Assembly (NCBI RefSeq): GCF_030332225.1
Contig: NZ_JAOWIF010000033.1
Coordinates: 584,403-648,402, forward strand
Reading direction: 5' to 3'
DNA length: 64,000 bases
DNA from: Citrobacter sp. Cu233
GTDB taxonomy: Bacteria; Pseudomonadota; Gammaproteobacteria; Enterobacterales; Enterobacteriaceae
In this document: in pieces, positions 17,036 to 25,673 of the stretch
How the letters are laid out: the number at the start of each line of letters is the position of its first letter
Position numbering within the stretch: position 1 is the stretch's first letter
Position numbers and translations under genes: made by a program
Notes under the pieces: generated by a model
Seen by the model: the letters and a program-made list of their open reading frames with translations, nothing else
Databases searched by the model: none
What the model was told of the DNA's origin: nothing

Positions 17036-19174
17036 ATGGCTATCGATCTGAAAAAATTCGTTCTGCGCTTTATTGATGAAGGGAGAGGTCATTTGCAGAC
17101 GATCAGCGAAGGCGCGTTTTTGCTCTCCGCTGATGAACATACTGACGCATGGATTGGGGAAATGTTTCGGGCCGCGCATACTCTGAAGGGGGGCGCGAGG
17201 ATGCTGAAACTGCAAAGCATTGCTGATGTCACGCACCACCTTGAGGACGTTCTTAGCGAACTGCGGGATAAGAAACTGACGCCTGACAGGGCGCTTGGCA
17301 ATCTGATCCATGAGTCCGTGGAGTATCTTTCCGGCCAACTAACCCAGCTTTTTGTCAGTGACGGAGATAATCAACTCCTCCCGGCAGATGCGAGTCTATG
17401 TGAACGCCTTGCCAGTGCCAGCCGTGGGGAGGCTGTCACATTGGTTGTCGAGGCGGCAGGACCTGCGGAGAAACCGCTTCCTACGACTCCGGCGCCAGTG
17501 CCGACGATCGCTGTGGATTCAGGTATAAAACAGGCTGATTCAGTACGGGTAAAGCTGAATAAACTTGACGACCTGATCGACATTCTCGGCGAAGTGCTTG
17601 CAGGCCATGATCGCCTGGAACAGCAGATACAAAACCTGAGCCAGCTGGTGCCCCGGCTGTTAGGGCTTAGTGCAGAACAACTGCGCCAGCAGATCCATGA
17701 TTTCAGCGCTCAACTGAAAGAGAGCGTTCAGGTTCAGCATTTGCAGATGTATGAACTGTACGACGTGGCGGCGCGGATCCGTATGCTGCCGCTGTCTACC
17801 CTATTCGAGCCGATTTCACTGCAGGTCAGCGAACTGGCCTCCACGCTGAACAAACAGGTCGTTTGCCGCTTTGTAGGGGGCGAAGTGGAAATCGACCGGC
17901 AGCTTATTGACCGGTTATCGGAGTCACTGACGCATTTGCTGCGTAACGCGGTCGATCACGGTATTGGTGACATTGATGAGCGGCTGGCGCTGGGGAAATC
18001 GACGCGCGGCACCATCACTATCAGTACGCAGCAGGATGGAAGCGGAATATTACTGCGCGTCGAAGATGACGGGCGCGGCCTGAACTATGAGGCGATCAGC
18101 GCAAAAGCGGTCAGCAAAGGTTTGGTTCCTGCATCAATGGCCGGACAACTCTCTGAACAAGAGTGTAATGAGCTGATTTTCCATCCCGGTTTTTCCACCA
18201 GCAAAATTGTCTCTGAGCTTTCCGGACGTGGCGTAGGCCTTGATGTGGTGCGCAAAACGGTGGTCACCGACCTGCAGGGGGATTTGCAGGTACATAGCCG
18301 GCAGGGCGTCGGGACGTGCTTCAGCCTGCGTCTGCCCGTTTCGCTGGCAATGATGCGTATTTTGCAATTTGAAGAACAGGGCCACCTGTTCGGACTGGCC
18401 GCTCAGTATGTGGTTGAGGTGGTGGAATGCACCCCCGAAGGGATTAACGACATTGCCGGGCGACCCGCCATCATTTTACATAACGAGTTTATTCCGGTGA
18501 TTTGTGCCGGTGCTCTGTTAGGTATTCACGATCGTCAAGGCAATGCCCCTCCGGCAGGGCAACGATTAATCGTGGTGCAGAACCAGTACAGCAAAATGGC
18601 ACTACGCGTCGATAAGTTGCTCGATGAACGCAAGATGATGATCAAGCCGTTGCCGAAGCATATGCAACAGCAATCGCTGGTGTCCGGGATGGTACAGACC
18701 CCCGATAACCAACTGGTCAGTATTCTGCAGGTCCCGGCGCTGATGGCGATGGCGCAACAATCACGGCAAATCAACTCCCCTGTGCAGCCAGTCAGTGTCG
18801 CGCAAGATGCCTGGCACGTGCTGGTGGTCGACGACTCACTCAATACCCGCGAGATTGAAAAGAACGTGCTGGAAGCGCATGGCTATCAGGTCACGCTGGC
18901 AGAAGATGGGCTATCGGGTCTACAAAAAGCGAAATTGACCCAGTTTGATGCTGTGCTGACGGATGTCGAAATGCCGTTTATGGATGGTTTCACCTTCACC
19001 AAATCGCTGCGTGGAGAGAAAAATTATCAGCACACGCCAATTATCATCGTGACCTCCCGCGCGAAGGAAGAAGACCGGCGACGTGGCATTCAGGTGGGGG
19101 CGGATGCCTATATTGCCAAAGGTGACTTCGAGCAGGACAGCCTGATTAAAACATTAAAAATGCTTTTGTGCTGA
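17036..19174 (+). CDS. Hybrid CheA-type histidine kinase with C-terminal receiver (WspE-like)
   Basis: A 712-residue protein with an HPt domain (phospho-His48 in AAHTLKGGARML), a Pro-rich linker (about 150-165), dimerisation helices, an ATPase domain with N-box LLRNAVDHG and G boxes VEDDGRGLN and SGRGVGLDVV, a CheW-like coupling domain, and a receiver (592-712) with phospho-Asp643 and Lys695. This order matches WspE. It should be controlled by the chemoreceptor through CheW and pass phosphate to the receivers encoded just downstream. Its own receiver may be a relay step or a sink. It starts 11 bases after the CheR gene. Confidence 0.9.
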   Translation: MAIDLKKFVLRFIDEGRGHLQTISEGAFLLSADEHTDAWIGEMFRAAHTLKGGARMLKLQSIADVTHHLEDVLSELRDKKLTPDRALGNLIHESVEYLSGQLTQLFVSDGDNQLLPADASLCERLASASRGEAVTLVVEAAGPAEKPLPTTPAPVPTIAVDSGIKQADSVRVKLNKLDDLIDILGEVLAGHDRLEQQIQNLSQLVPRLLGLSAEQLRQQIHDFSAQLKESVQVQHLQMYELYDVAARIRMLPLSTLFEPISLQVSELASTLNKQVVCRFVGGEVEIDRQLIDRLSESLTHLLRNAVDHGIGDIDERLALGKSTRGTITISTQQDGSGILLRVEDDGRGLNYEAISAKAVSKGLVPASMAGQLSEQECNELIFHPGFSTSKIVSELSGRGVGLDVVRKTVVTDLQGDLQVHSRQGVGTCFSLRLPVSLAMMRILQFEEQGHLFGLAAQYVVEVVECTPEGINDIAGRPAIILHNEFIPVICAGALLGIHDRQGNAPPAGQRLIVVQNQYSKMALRVDKLLDERKMMIKPLPKHMQQQSLVSGMVQTPDNQLVSILQVPALMAMAQQSRQINSPVQPVSVAQDAWHVLVVDDSLNTREIEKNVLEAHGYQVTLAEDGLSGLQKAKLTQFDAVLTDVEMPFMDGFTFTKSLRGEKNYQHTPIIIVTSRAKEEDRRRGIQVGADAYIAKGDFEQDSLIKTLKMLLC

Positions 19175-19196
19175 TAGCGCAAAATCGGGAGAGAAG

Positions 19197-19559
19197 ATGC
19201 GAATTTTATTAGTTGATGATGATCGTTTTGCAGCTGAACTGGCATCCGTTTTTTTAGAAATGGATGGCTACGATGTGGTGATCGTGGAAAGTGCTATTTC
19301 CGCCTTAGCGTGCCTGGGCTCGGATAACAATATCGACCTGGTGATCAGCGATCTGCATATGCCGGAGATTAGCGGTTTAGATTTACTGGCGCTATTACGC
19401 GCACAGGAGTGGTCTAAGCCCTTCATTTTGCTGAGCGCAAATGAGGTCACGGGCAGCGACGTTCCATACGACCGTTGGGTGAAAAAAGATGAGAATCTGG
19501 CGGAAAATCTGGGGGCTGCAGTGAATGCGCTACTGCAGCCATCTGCGGTTACTGAATAA
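19197..19559 (+). CDS. Single-domain CheY-like response regulator
   Basis: A 120-residue receiver with the acidic cluster VDDD (6-9), phospho-Asp52 (SDLHMP) and a lysine pair near residue 96. There is no output domain. Preceded by GGGAGAGAAG and 22 bases after the kinase gene. Since the operon output is c-di-GMP, it may be a phosphate sink or may act on a separate target; the sequence does not decide. Confidence 0.85.
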   Translation: MRILLVDDDRFAAELASVFLEMDGYDVVIVESAISALACLGSDNNIDLVISDLHMPEISGLDLLALLRAQEWSKPFILLSANEVTGSDVPYDRWVKKDENLAENLGAAVNALLQPSAVTE

Positions 19560-19572
19560 GTCTACACGTACG

Positions 19573-21249
19573 ATGAAACAAGAAAATAAGCACTTAGCGA
19601 TGGCTGCCGCGCAGGAAAAAATAGCGCGTCTGCGACAGGGATTTTTACGCCGCATCCCCGACATGTTGGCACAGTCGGAAAGGTTACTCGTTCAACTGGT
19701 TGCAGAGCCCAGCGAGTCTTGCCGTAAACAACTGCACATACTGCTGCACAGCATTCACGGGTCTGCCGGTTCTTTTGGTTGTACGCCTCTGGCGAACGCA
19801 GCCGCAGAAGGGGAGAATTTACTCGCGGAGCTGGAAGCGGATCAAAGTAAGATTCATTACGATGAAATGCGGCGCATTATCCGGTGGCTGTATACCCTGA
19901 CCCAGGAGCAGTTGACTCTTGAACACCGTATCAGCGATACGGACTTCAAACTACCGATCTCTTCCCCGCGCGCAGAAGAGGGATACGCTCGTCGGACCGA
20001 TAAGCCAATCTACCTGTGCGATGATGACATTGACCAGGTTGAGTTGCTCGCCACGCAACTACGTTGTTTCGGTTTTACCTGCCATGTGTTTGCTAACACG
20101 CAGGATTTTACCCAGGCGGTGCTTTCTCAGCCGCCTTCGGTGGTGATTATGGATGTTAGCTTTCCGGATAACGCCTACGGTGGCCCGTTGACAATGTCAG
20201 ACCTCAGGCAGAAAGTCGGCACCGCTTTCCCGGTACTGTTTCTCTCCTGCCACAGCGATTTTAAAGCGCGGATCAACGCCATTAAATCCGGGTGTGATGG
20301 CTACTACGTCAAACCGGCCTCGATTACCGATCTGGTACAGGAACTGCATCGCTTAACCCAGCCGTCGCTGAAAAAGCCCTATCAGGTGCTGCTGATCGAT
20401 GACGAGCCGGCGGTGGCGCAATACAACGCGGAAATGTTGCGTATCGCCGGAATGGAAGTGCATGTACTGGAAAAACCACAGTATTTACTGCATGTGCTGA
20501 ATGCCCATCCCATCGATCTGGTGCTGATGGATTACCACATGCCGGAGTTTAGCGGGGCGGAGCTGACTAAGCTTATCCGCCAAATCCCGCAGCATATTGG
20601 CCTGCCTATCGCCTATCTCTCCAGCGAGACGAACAAGAGTGAGCAGCTTGGTGCGATGAGCATCGGCGCTGAGGATTTTATTCTTAAGCAGGCGAATCCA
20701 GAAGAGCTTATCCGTGCCGTGTCGATCCGGGCGGAAAGAATGCGAGCTCTGCGCGCCCGCATGTCGCAGGACAGCCTGAGTGGGCTATACAACCACTCGA
20801 CAACCACACATTTTCTCAAAAGTGCGATTGCCGAGTCGAACTACAGCGGTCACCCGTTTTGTCTGGTGATGGTCGATCTGGATCGTTTTAAAAGCATCAA
20901 CGATACCTACGGCCATGCAGTTGGCGATCAGGTCATTGTCGGCATTTCACAGCTGTTTTCCCATCGCTTACGCAGTACCGACATCGTTGGCCGCTACGGC
21001 GGGGAGGAGTTTGTCATCATTATGCCTAACACCATGAGTGAGAAGGCTGCACGGGTGGTTGAGCGCTTGCGCAAGGATTACGAGCAGGTCGCATTCTCCG
21101 TGAATGATGCCAGTTTTCACAGTACCTTCAGCGCGGGTATCGCGCAGTGGCAGTTTGGCGACAGGCTTGAAACGCTACGTGAACGTGCCGATCAGGCGTT
21201 ATATGCCGCGAAGCAGAATGGCCGTAATACCTTTCGCATCGCCGGGTAA
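19573..21249 (+). CDS. Diguanylate cyclase with HPt-REC-REC-GGDEF layout, output of the chemosensory operon
   Basis: A 558-residue protein. The HPt-like domain (about 20-115) has His59 in HSIHGSAGSFG, with the usual Lys replaced by His. REC1 (about 145-260) has phospho-Asp194, and REC2 (about 270-390) has phospho-Asp320. The GGDEF domain carries GGEEF (476-480) and an intact inhibitory RxxD site (Arg467-Asp470) five residues before it, so it should be active and product-inhibited. It fills the role of WspR but with three phosphorylation sites. The start at 19573 gives a clean N-terminus 13 bases after the preceding stop; the longer frame from 19525 only overlaps the upstream gene. Confidence 0.88.
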   Translation: MKQENKHLAMAAAQEKIARLRQGFLRRIPDMLAQSERLLVQLVAEPSESCRKQLHILLHSIHGSAGSFGCTPLANAAAEGENLLAELEADQSKIHYDEMRRIIRWLYTLTQEQLTLEHRISDTDFKLPISSPRAEEGYARRTDKPIYLCDDDIDQVELLATQLRCFGFTCHVFANTQDFTQAVLSQPPSVVIMDVSFPDNAYGGPLTMSDLRQKVGTAFPVLFLSCHSDFKARINAIKSGCDGYYVKPASITDLVQELHRLTQPSLKKPYQVLLIDDEPAVAQYNAEMLRIAGMEVHVLEKPQYLLHVLNAHPIDLVLMDYHMPEFSGAELTKLIRQIPQHIGLPIAYLSSETNKSEQLGAMSIGAEDFILKQANPEELIRAVSIRAERMRALRARMSQDSLSGLYNHSTTTHFLKSAIAESNYSGHPFCLVMVDLDRFKSINDTYGHAVGDQVIVGISQLFSHRLRSTDIVGRYGGEEFVIIMPNTMSEKAARVVERLRKDYEQVAFSVNDASFHSTFSAGIAQWQFGDRLETLRERADQALYAAKQNGRNTFRIAG

Positions 21250-21260
21250 AAGGAGAAGAG

Positions 21261-21785
21261 ATGAGCCAACAGCTGGAACAAATACTCGCGCTGAATCATG
21301 GTGAAAAACCGGAGTGTGAAAGCGTTGATGAGCCGCAGCGTACGCTGGTGCTATTTCAACTGGCGGGTAATAACTTTGTATTCTACGGGGCACAGATAAA
21401 AGAGATCCTTGCGGAACGGCCTATTTCCTGGGTTCCCTGCTGTGCACCGATGCTCGAAGGTGTCATCAACTATCGTGGGCGAGTGGAGTCGGTGATGAGA
21501 CTGGACTGCCTGATCGACAAACCTGCGGCTAACGCGGCAGGTAAACGCACGATTCTGATTGGCTGCTCAGAGAAAATGCAAAGCGGTATTCTGATCGACA
21601 AGCTTATTGATGTGCTGGAGGTTGTCGAAAGCCAGATTCACTTGCCGGGGGATTCACTGCCTCCGGCGCTACAAACCATTGCGGTTGGGGTCGTGAACGT
21701 GGCGGAAACCTGGTTTACGCTGCTCGATCTGAATCTGGTTTTTGATCGCTATCAGGAGACCAGCGGGTATGACACCTCCCATTAA
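21261..21785 (+). CDS. CheW-type coupling protein
   Basis: A 174-residue protein whose CheW fold starts near residue 28 (LVLFQLAGNNFVFYGAQIKEIL), with the EGVINYRGRV segment typical of CheW. Links chemoreceptor and CheA kinase. Strong AAGGAGAAGAG site before the ATG, 12 bases after the cyclase gene. Confidence 0.88.
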   Translation: MSQQLEQILALNHGEKPECESVDEPQRTLVLFQLAGNNFVFYGAQIKEILAERPISWVPCCAPMLEGVINYRGRVESVMRLDCLIDKPAANAAGKRTILIGCSEKMQSGILIDKLIDVLEVVESQIHLPGDSLPPALQTIAVGVVNVAETWFTLLDLNLVFDRYQETSGYDTSH

Positions 21786-22128
21786 TCTGGCTGCAGTACG
21801 CATTCGCCTGGGAACGCAGGATTTTTATATTCCGGCCAGTCAGGTCGGGCGCTGTTTGCTGGTGACGCAGGCTGCGGCGGGGATCCCGCGTTTTAGCCGA
21901 TGGCTTGGTATTGCTGATGAACCGCAGCAGGGATGTCATTTGCATCTGTTTGTTCCAGCCAGCGGCGTAGAAACCGGCTGGTACTTATGGGGGCAACTGG
22001 AAAATGTCATGTTATCCAGCGACACCATTTTTGCCATACCGCCGCTGTTGGCTCATGGCTGCCGTCTGCCGGCGCTACGTGCGCTGGTGGGGAGTGAGGC
22101 ATTTAGCCCGCTTTTAAGCTGGTGTTAA
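21769..22128 (+). CDS. Short, divergent CheW-like protein
   Basis: A 119-residue protein, shorter than usual CheW. The opening strand (AVRIRLGTQDFYIPASQVGRCL) and a later LPALRALVG segment resemble CheW, but the NxRG-type motif is missing. ATG at 21769 with AGGAG upstream is preferred over the upstream TTG at 21742. It overlaps cheW by 17 bases. Two coupling proteins also occur in the Wsp system (WspB and WspD), which supports the assignment; the fold itself is less certain. Confidence 0.6.
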   Translation: MTPPINLAAVRIRLGTQDFYIPASQVGRCLLVTQAAAGIPRFSRWLGIADEPQQGCHLHLFVPASGVETGWYLWGQLENVMLSSDTIFAIPPLLAHGCRLPALRALVGSEAFSPLLSWC

Positions 22129-22426
22129 TACGCATGCAGAGTGGGGCGGCATTTTACAGCTGCATGATTTATTATATCTGTAAATCTTGTTTTTTATTAT
22201 TTTTAATCCTGCTCACCATCTTGTTGTGTTATTTACGCTTCATTACATAAGTAGTGATTTATTTAAAAGTTAACATGCTGACTTTATTTCACTGGCAAAC
22301 TCTGATGCATCACATTTTTAAATTATTCTGAGTAAAGGACGCTGTCAGGATGATTTAAATCACTTTATTTATTCTTTGTTTATTCAAAATGGCCTGGCGA
22401 TTCACCACATTAACAAGGAAATGGAT
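22129..22426 (+). promoter_or_regulatory. Intergenic region with an FNR-like palindrome
   Basis: 298 AT-rich bases without a gene. A weak hairpin (CATGCAG 22133-22139 with CTGCATG 22160-22166) may end the chemosensory operon. TGATTTAAATCA at 22351-22362 keeps the FNR half-sites with the usual four-base spacer and may control the yjiH-like gene. Both readings are by eye only. Confidence 0.4.
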
Positions 22427-23140
22427 ATGAGTTTACCTTCCCAGGATAATAAGGTAGGGCCGGGCGCTTATTTTGCTCTGGCATTCGCCGCAGTATTTTT
22501 CTCTGGATTACTTGGCGGAAAAGAATGGTACGGCGTATTTGATTTCACCACCCTGAATGGTGCATTTGGCAAAGTGGTCAGTAAAGCGAGCCTGGAAGGC
22601 GAAACGCTGACCACGGCGAGCAGCGCGTTTCGTGGCACAGGCGGTCACGGTGCGATGGACGGTTTCCTTTTCGCGTTGGGACTGATTCCTGCCGTTATGT
22701 TTGCTCTGGGCATGATCAATGTGCTGGAGCATTACGGCGCTCTGCGTGCGGCGCGTCGTCTGTTAACCCCTTTGCTGCGTCCGCTGATGGGGATCCCCGG
22801 GAATACCGGATTGGCGCTGATTGGCAGCTTGCAGAGTACAGACGTTGGCGCGTCGTTAACGCGTAACCTCGCTGATGAAGGCGAAATCACGCAGAATGAG
22901 AAAGACATTTTTGCCATGTTCCAGTTTTCCGCTGGGGCCATGATCACCAACTTCTTCTCCTCTGGTGCAATCCTGTTCACGCTGATGGCCGTAGACGGCA
23001 CCCCGGCCGTGCCTGCGTCTATTGGCGCATGTGTTGCTGTGATGTTCATTATGAAAATTGTTGGCGCCAACATGATGCGCCTGGTCCTGACGTTCACCAG
23101 TAAAAAAGCCGAATCAACCGTTGCGGGAGAAGCATCATGA
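22427..23140 (+). CDS. YjiH-like membrane protein (nucleoside recognition/Gate family)
   Basis: A 237-residue membrane protein that closely follows E. coli YjiH as remembered: FFSG near the first membrane segment, the TSFRG-type and G-x-G-x-x-DGFLFAL segments, RRLLTPLLRPLMGIPG, SLQSTDVGAS, and GAMITNFFSSG. E. coli yjiH lies with yjiG and the isoaspartyl dipeptidase gene iadA; here the partner is an M20 peptidase. A transport role for a peptide or N-acyl amino acid is likely but unproven. ATG at 22427 has AAGGA at proper spacing. ATG at 22421 is too close to it. Confidence 0.8.
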   Translation: MSLPSQDNKVGPGAYFALAFAAVFFSGLLGGKEWYGVFDFTTLNGAFGKVVSKASLEGETLTTASSAFRGTGGHGAMDGFLFALGLIPAVMFALGMINVLEHYGALRAARRLLTPLLRPLMGIPGNTGLALIGSLQSTDVGASLTRNLADEGEITQNEKDIFAMFQFSAGAMITNFFSSGAILFTLMAVDGTPAVPASIGACVAVMFIMKIVGANMMRLVLTFTSKKAESTVAGEAS

Positions 23141-23601
23141 GTGCACCAACGTCTAATCCTGTTATTACCGATGTGTTTGTCGAAGGTGCCCGCAAAGGTT
23201 GGAATATTGCGACAACCAGCACGCTGCCGAACGTTGTAATGGCCTTTGTCATCATCAAAGCGCTGGAGATCACCGGTGCGCTGAAAGGGCTTGGCATGGT
23301 ATTCGCGCCGCTGATGGGACTCTTTGGTCTGCCCGGCGAAGCTGCTGCGGTGTTGATTGGCGGATGGATGTCGATGGGCGGAGGAATCGGTGTCGCTATT
23401 GGTCTGTTTGATAAAGGTATTCTGACAGGTGAACACTTGGCGATTCTGGCCCCGGCGATTTATCTGATGGGCTCACAGGTACAGTATCTGGGCCGTATTC
23501 TCGGGGTGATTGGCACCCATGCTAAACGTATTCCCCTGATGATTATTATCTCCGTTCTGAACGCTTTTTTAGCGATGCTGCTGATGCGCATTATTCTCTG
23601 A
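23137..23601 (+). CDS. YjiG-like membrane protein (Gate family), partner of the upstream gene
   Basis: A 154-residue membrane protein matching the YjiG layout: GARKGWNIATTSTLPNVVMA, LMGLFGLPGEAAAVL, a glycine-rich SMGGGIGVAIG stretch and YLMGSQVQYLGR. It overlaps the YjiH-like gene by 4 bases, so the two are probably co-translated and form one transporter. The substrate is unknown; the adjacent M20 peptidase suggests a small peptide or acylated amino acid (inference). Confidence 0.8.
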   Translation: MSAPTSNPVITDVFVEGARKGWNIATTSTLPNVVMAFVIIKALEITGALKGLGMVFAPLMGLFGLPGEAAAVLIGGWMSMGGGIGVAIGLFDKGILTGEHLAILAPAIYLMGSQVQYLGRILGVIGTHAKRIPLMIIISVLNAFLAMLLMRIIL

Positions 23602-23613
23602 TAAGGAAATACC

Positions 23614-24726
23614 ATGGATGTGGAAAAGTACATTGATGAACTGCAAACGCTGGTCAACATCGACTGCGGAACGCAAACGGTCGCAGGTGTTGCCCATGTT
23701 GCTGCGGTGATGCGCGAGCTCTGGCAGCAGGAAGGCTGGCAAACGGATATGGTTGATTTAGGCAGTGCGGTTGGGCCGGCGTTACTGGCGACCAATAAAC
23801 CTCATGCTACAGAATATGATGTGCTGCTGGTCGGCCATCTGGATACCGTTTTCCCGGTGGGTACCGTGGCTGAACGCCCGATGAGTCGTGATGAAAATCG
23901 CCTGTACGGACCAGGCGTCTCCGATATGAAAAGTGGTTTGCTGAACATCGTCTGGGCCATGCGAACCTTGCCCGCGGAGCATCAGGCTCGCTTATCTATC
24001 GCCGTTGCCATGAACCCGGATGAAGAGACTGGTAGCGTTCACTCCGGCGAATGGATTGGTGGACTGGCGAAACGTGCGCGTTGTGTTCTGGTTTGTGAGG
24101 CAGCCCGGGCAGACGGTTCGCTGGTGAAAGCGCGCAAAGGCGTGGGCGGCTATCAACTGACCTTTGAGGGGATAGCGGCGCATGCCGGTAATGAACCGGA
24201 AAAAGGGCGCTCTGCCATAACCGCCTTTGCTCATAGCGTACTGGCGATTAACGCGTTGGCTGACATAACGCGTGGCACTACGCTGAACGTGGGAGTGGTG
24301 CAGGGCGGAAGTGCGGCGAACGTAGTCGCGGCGAAGCTGCATGCGGAACTGGATGTGCGTTTCTGGGAAAACGAAGAATATGAGCGTGTGCATCAGGCGC
24401 TTCAGTCTCTTTGTCAGCAAGGTTTCCTTGATGGGGTGACGACTACGCTCACCCGCGTAAGTCATAAACCTGCGATGGCGGCGAGCGAAGACACACACCA
24501 ACTGATGACTCTGGTTGAACGCGCCGGGCAGGAAGAGGGCGTTGTGGTAACCTGGCAGGCTGTGGGTGGTGGCAGCGATGCGAACCTCACCGCGGCGTTA
24601 GGCATTCCGACACTGGACGGGTTGGGCCCCATCGGTGCAGGTTTTCATAGTGCAGATGAGTGGCTGGATATTGCCTCTATCGAATCGCGAATTCGTTTAT
24701 TAAAACGTATCATCACGATGTTGTAA
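23614..24726 (+). CDS. M20 family zinc metallopeptidase (carboxypeptidase G2-like)
   Basis: A 370-residue cytoplasmic enzyme with no signal peptide. The di-zinc ligands are visible as His75 (GHLDTVFP), Asp104 (GPGVSDMKSG), Glu138, Glu162 and His345, with catalytic Asp77 and Glu137 (NPDEETGS). The family removes C-terminal glutamate or splits dipeptides and N-acyl amino acids. It lies 12 bases after the YjiG-like gene with an AAGGAAA site, so it probably hydrolyses what that pair imports. Exact substrate not readable. Confidence 0.85.
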   Translation: MDVEKYIDELQTLVNIDCGTQTVAGVAHVAAVMRELWQQEGWQTDMVDLGSAVGPALLATNKPHATEYDVLLVGHLDTVFPVGTVAERPMSRDENRLYGPGVSDMKSGLLNIVWAMRTLPAEHQARLSIAVAMNPDEETGSVHSGEWIGGLAKRARCVLVCEAARADGSLVKARKGVGGYQLTFEGIAAHAGNEPEKGRSAITAFAHSVLAINALADITRGTTLNVGVVQGGSAANVVAAKLHAELDVRFWENEEYERVHQALQSLCQQGFLDGVTTTLTRVSHKPAMAASEDTHQLMTLVERAGQEEGVVVTWQAVGGGSDANLTAALGIPTLDGLGPIGAGFHSADEWLDIASIESRIRLLKRIITML

Positions 24727-24734
24727 TCTACGAC

Positions 24735-24764
24735 TAATATAGCCTCCTGCAGGAGGCTATATTA
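24735..24764. terminator. Perfect 30-base palindrome between convergent genes
   Basis: TAATATAGCCTCCTG (24735-24749) is followed directly by its exact reverse complement (24750-24764). It lies between the M20 peptidase and sitD tails. A likely bidirectional terminator, though the T-run is short. Confidence 0.7.
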
Positions 24765-24821
24765 ATGTCATGGTTATTTATCAACGTCTGAAATATTAGC
24801 TAACATACTATTAAGTGTTAT

Positions 24822-25673
24822 TTATACATCATGCGACTGAAGCCGACTTTCTGAATGACGATCGCGCAGCGTTGAATAAATAAAGGTGATGACAAACAGC
24901 AGGGAAAATAAAACGACTATCGTCGGCGCGGGGGCACTGTCGATGAAAAATGACAGGTATACACCCAGAAATGACGTTGCAACCGATATGGCGATAGCCA
25001 GTAATAATGCCTGGGCGAACCTGCGTGTCATTAAAATCGCAATCGCACCGGGGGCAATCAACAAGGAGATCGACAAAATAATACCTACCGACTTTAGCGT
25101 CGCGACGATAGTCAGGGCGATCATACACAGCAGACCATAATGCAGCAGTGTGGTGTTAAGACCGCTGGCCTTTGCCTGGTGCGGATCGAACGCATGCAGT
25201 AGCAGATCTTTCCATTTGAGCCCAATGATAAGCGCTATCCCCAAAGCGATAACTGCAGTCTGCACAATATCGCCCAGCGAAACGCCCAGCATGTCACCGA
25301 ACAAAATATGGTCCAGATGAATTTCAGACTGGATTGACACATACAGCACCAGTCCGGCGCCAAACATACCGGAAAAGACGATCCCCATCAGGGTATCGCG
25401 CTTGATACGGCTGTTATCGTCAAGATACCCGGTGGCTACTGCGCAGAACAATCCGGCGACAAAAGCGCCAATCGCCAGCGGAATACCCGCAATCCAGGCC
25501 AGTACAATCCCCGGAAAGACCGCATGACTCATGGCATCCCCCATCAGCGCCCAACCTTTCAACACCAAAAATACCGACAGCAGCGCGCAGGGTACGGCGA
25601 CGATAACGGAGATGGTCAGTGCGTTGACCATAAAGCTGAACTGAAAGGGTTCCAGTAATGTGGTTAAGAACAT
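24822..25673 (-). CDS. sitD: Manganese/iron ABC transporter permease SitD
   Basis: A 283-residue permease of the metal ABC-3 family with about eight to nine membrane segments and the GDAMSHAVFPG motif of zinc/manganese permeases. It pairs with SitC to form the channel. It overlaps sitC by 10 bases and is the last gene of sitABCD. Confidence 0.93.
   Translation of the reverse strand: MFLTTLLEPFQFSFMVNALTISVIVAVPCALLSVFLVLKGWALMGDAMSHAVFPGIVLAWIAGIPLAIGAFVAGLFCAVATGYLDDNSRIKRDTLMGIVFSGMFGAGLVLYVSIQSEIHLDHILFGDMLGVSLGDIVQTAVIALGIALIIGLKWKDLLLHAFDPHQAKASGLNTTLLHYGLLCMIALTIVATLKSVGIILSISLLIAPGAIAILMTRRFAQALLLAIAISVATSFLGVYLSFFIDSAPAPTIVVLFSLLFVITFIYSTLRDRHSESRLQSHDV

Noticed and set aside
17036..19174. 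CheA cluster as a flagellar chemotaxis operon
   Set aside because: No flagellar or motor gene is present, and the output protein is a GGEEF cyclase.
1..24800. Integrase, transposase or att repeats bounding the accessory region
   Set aside because: None found by eye; the tRNA genes at the far right are not linked to this island.
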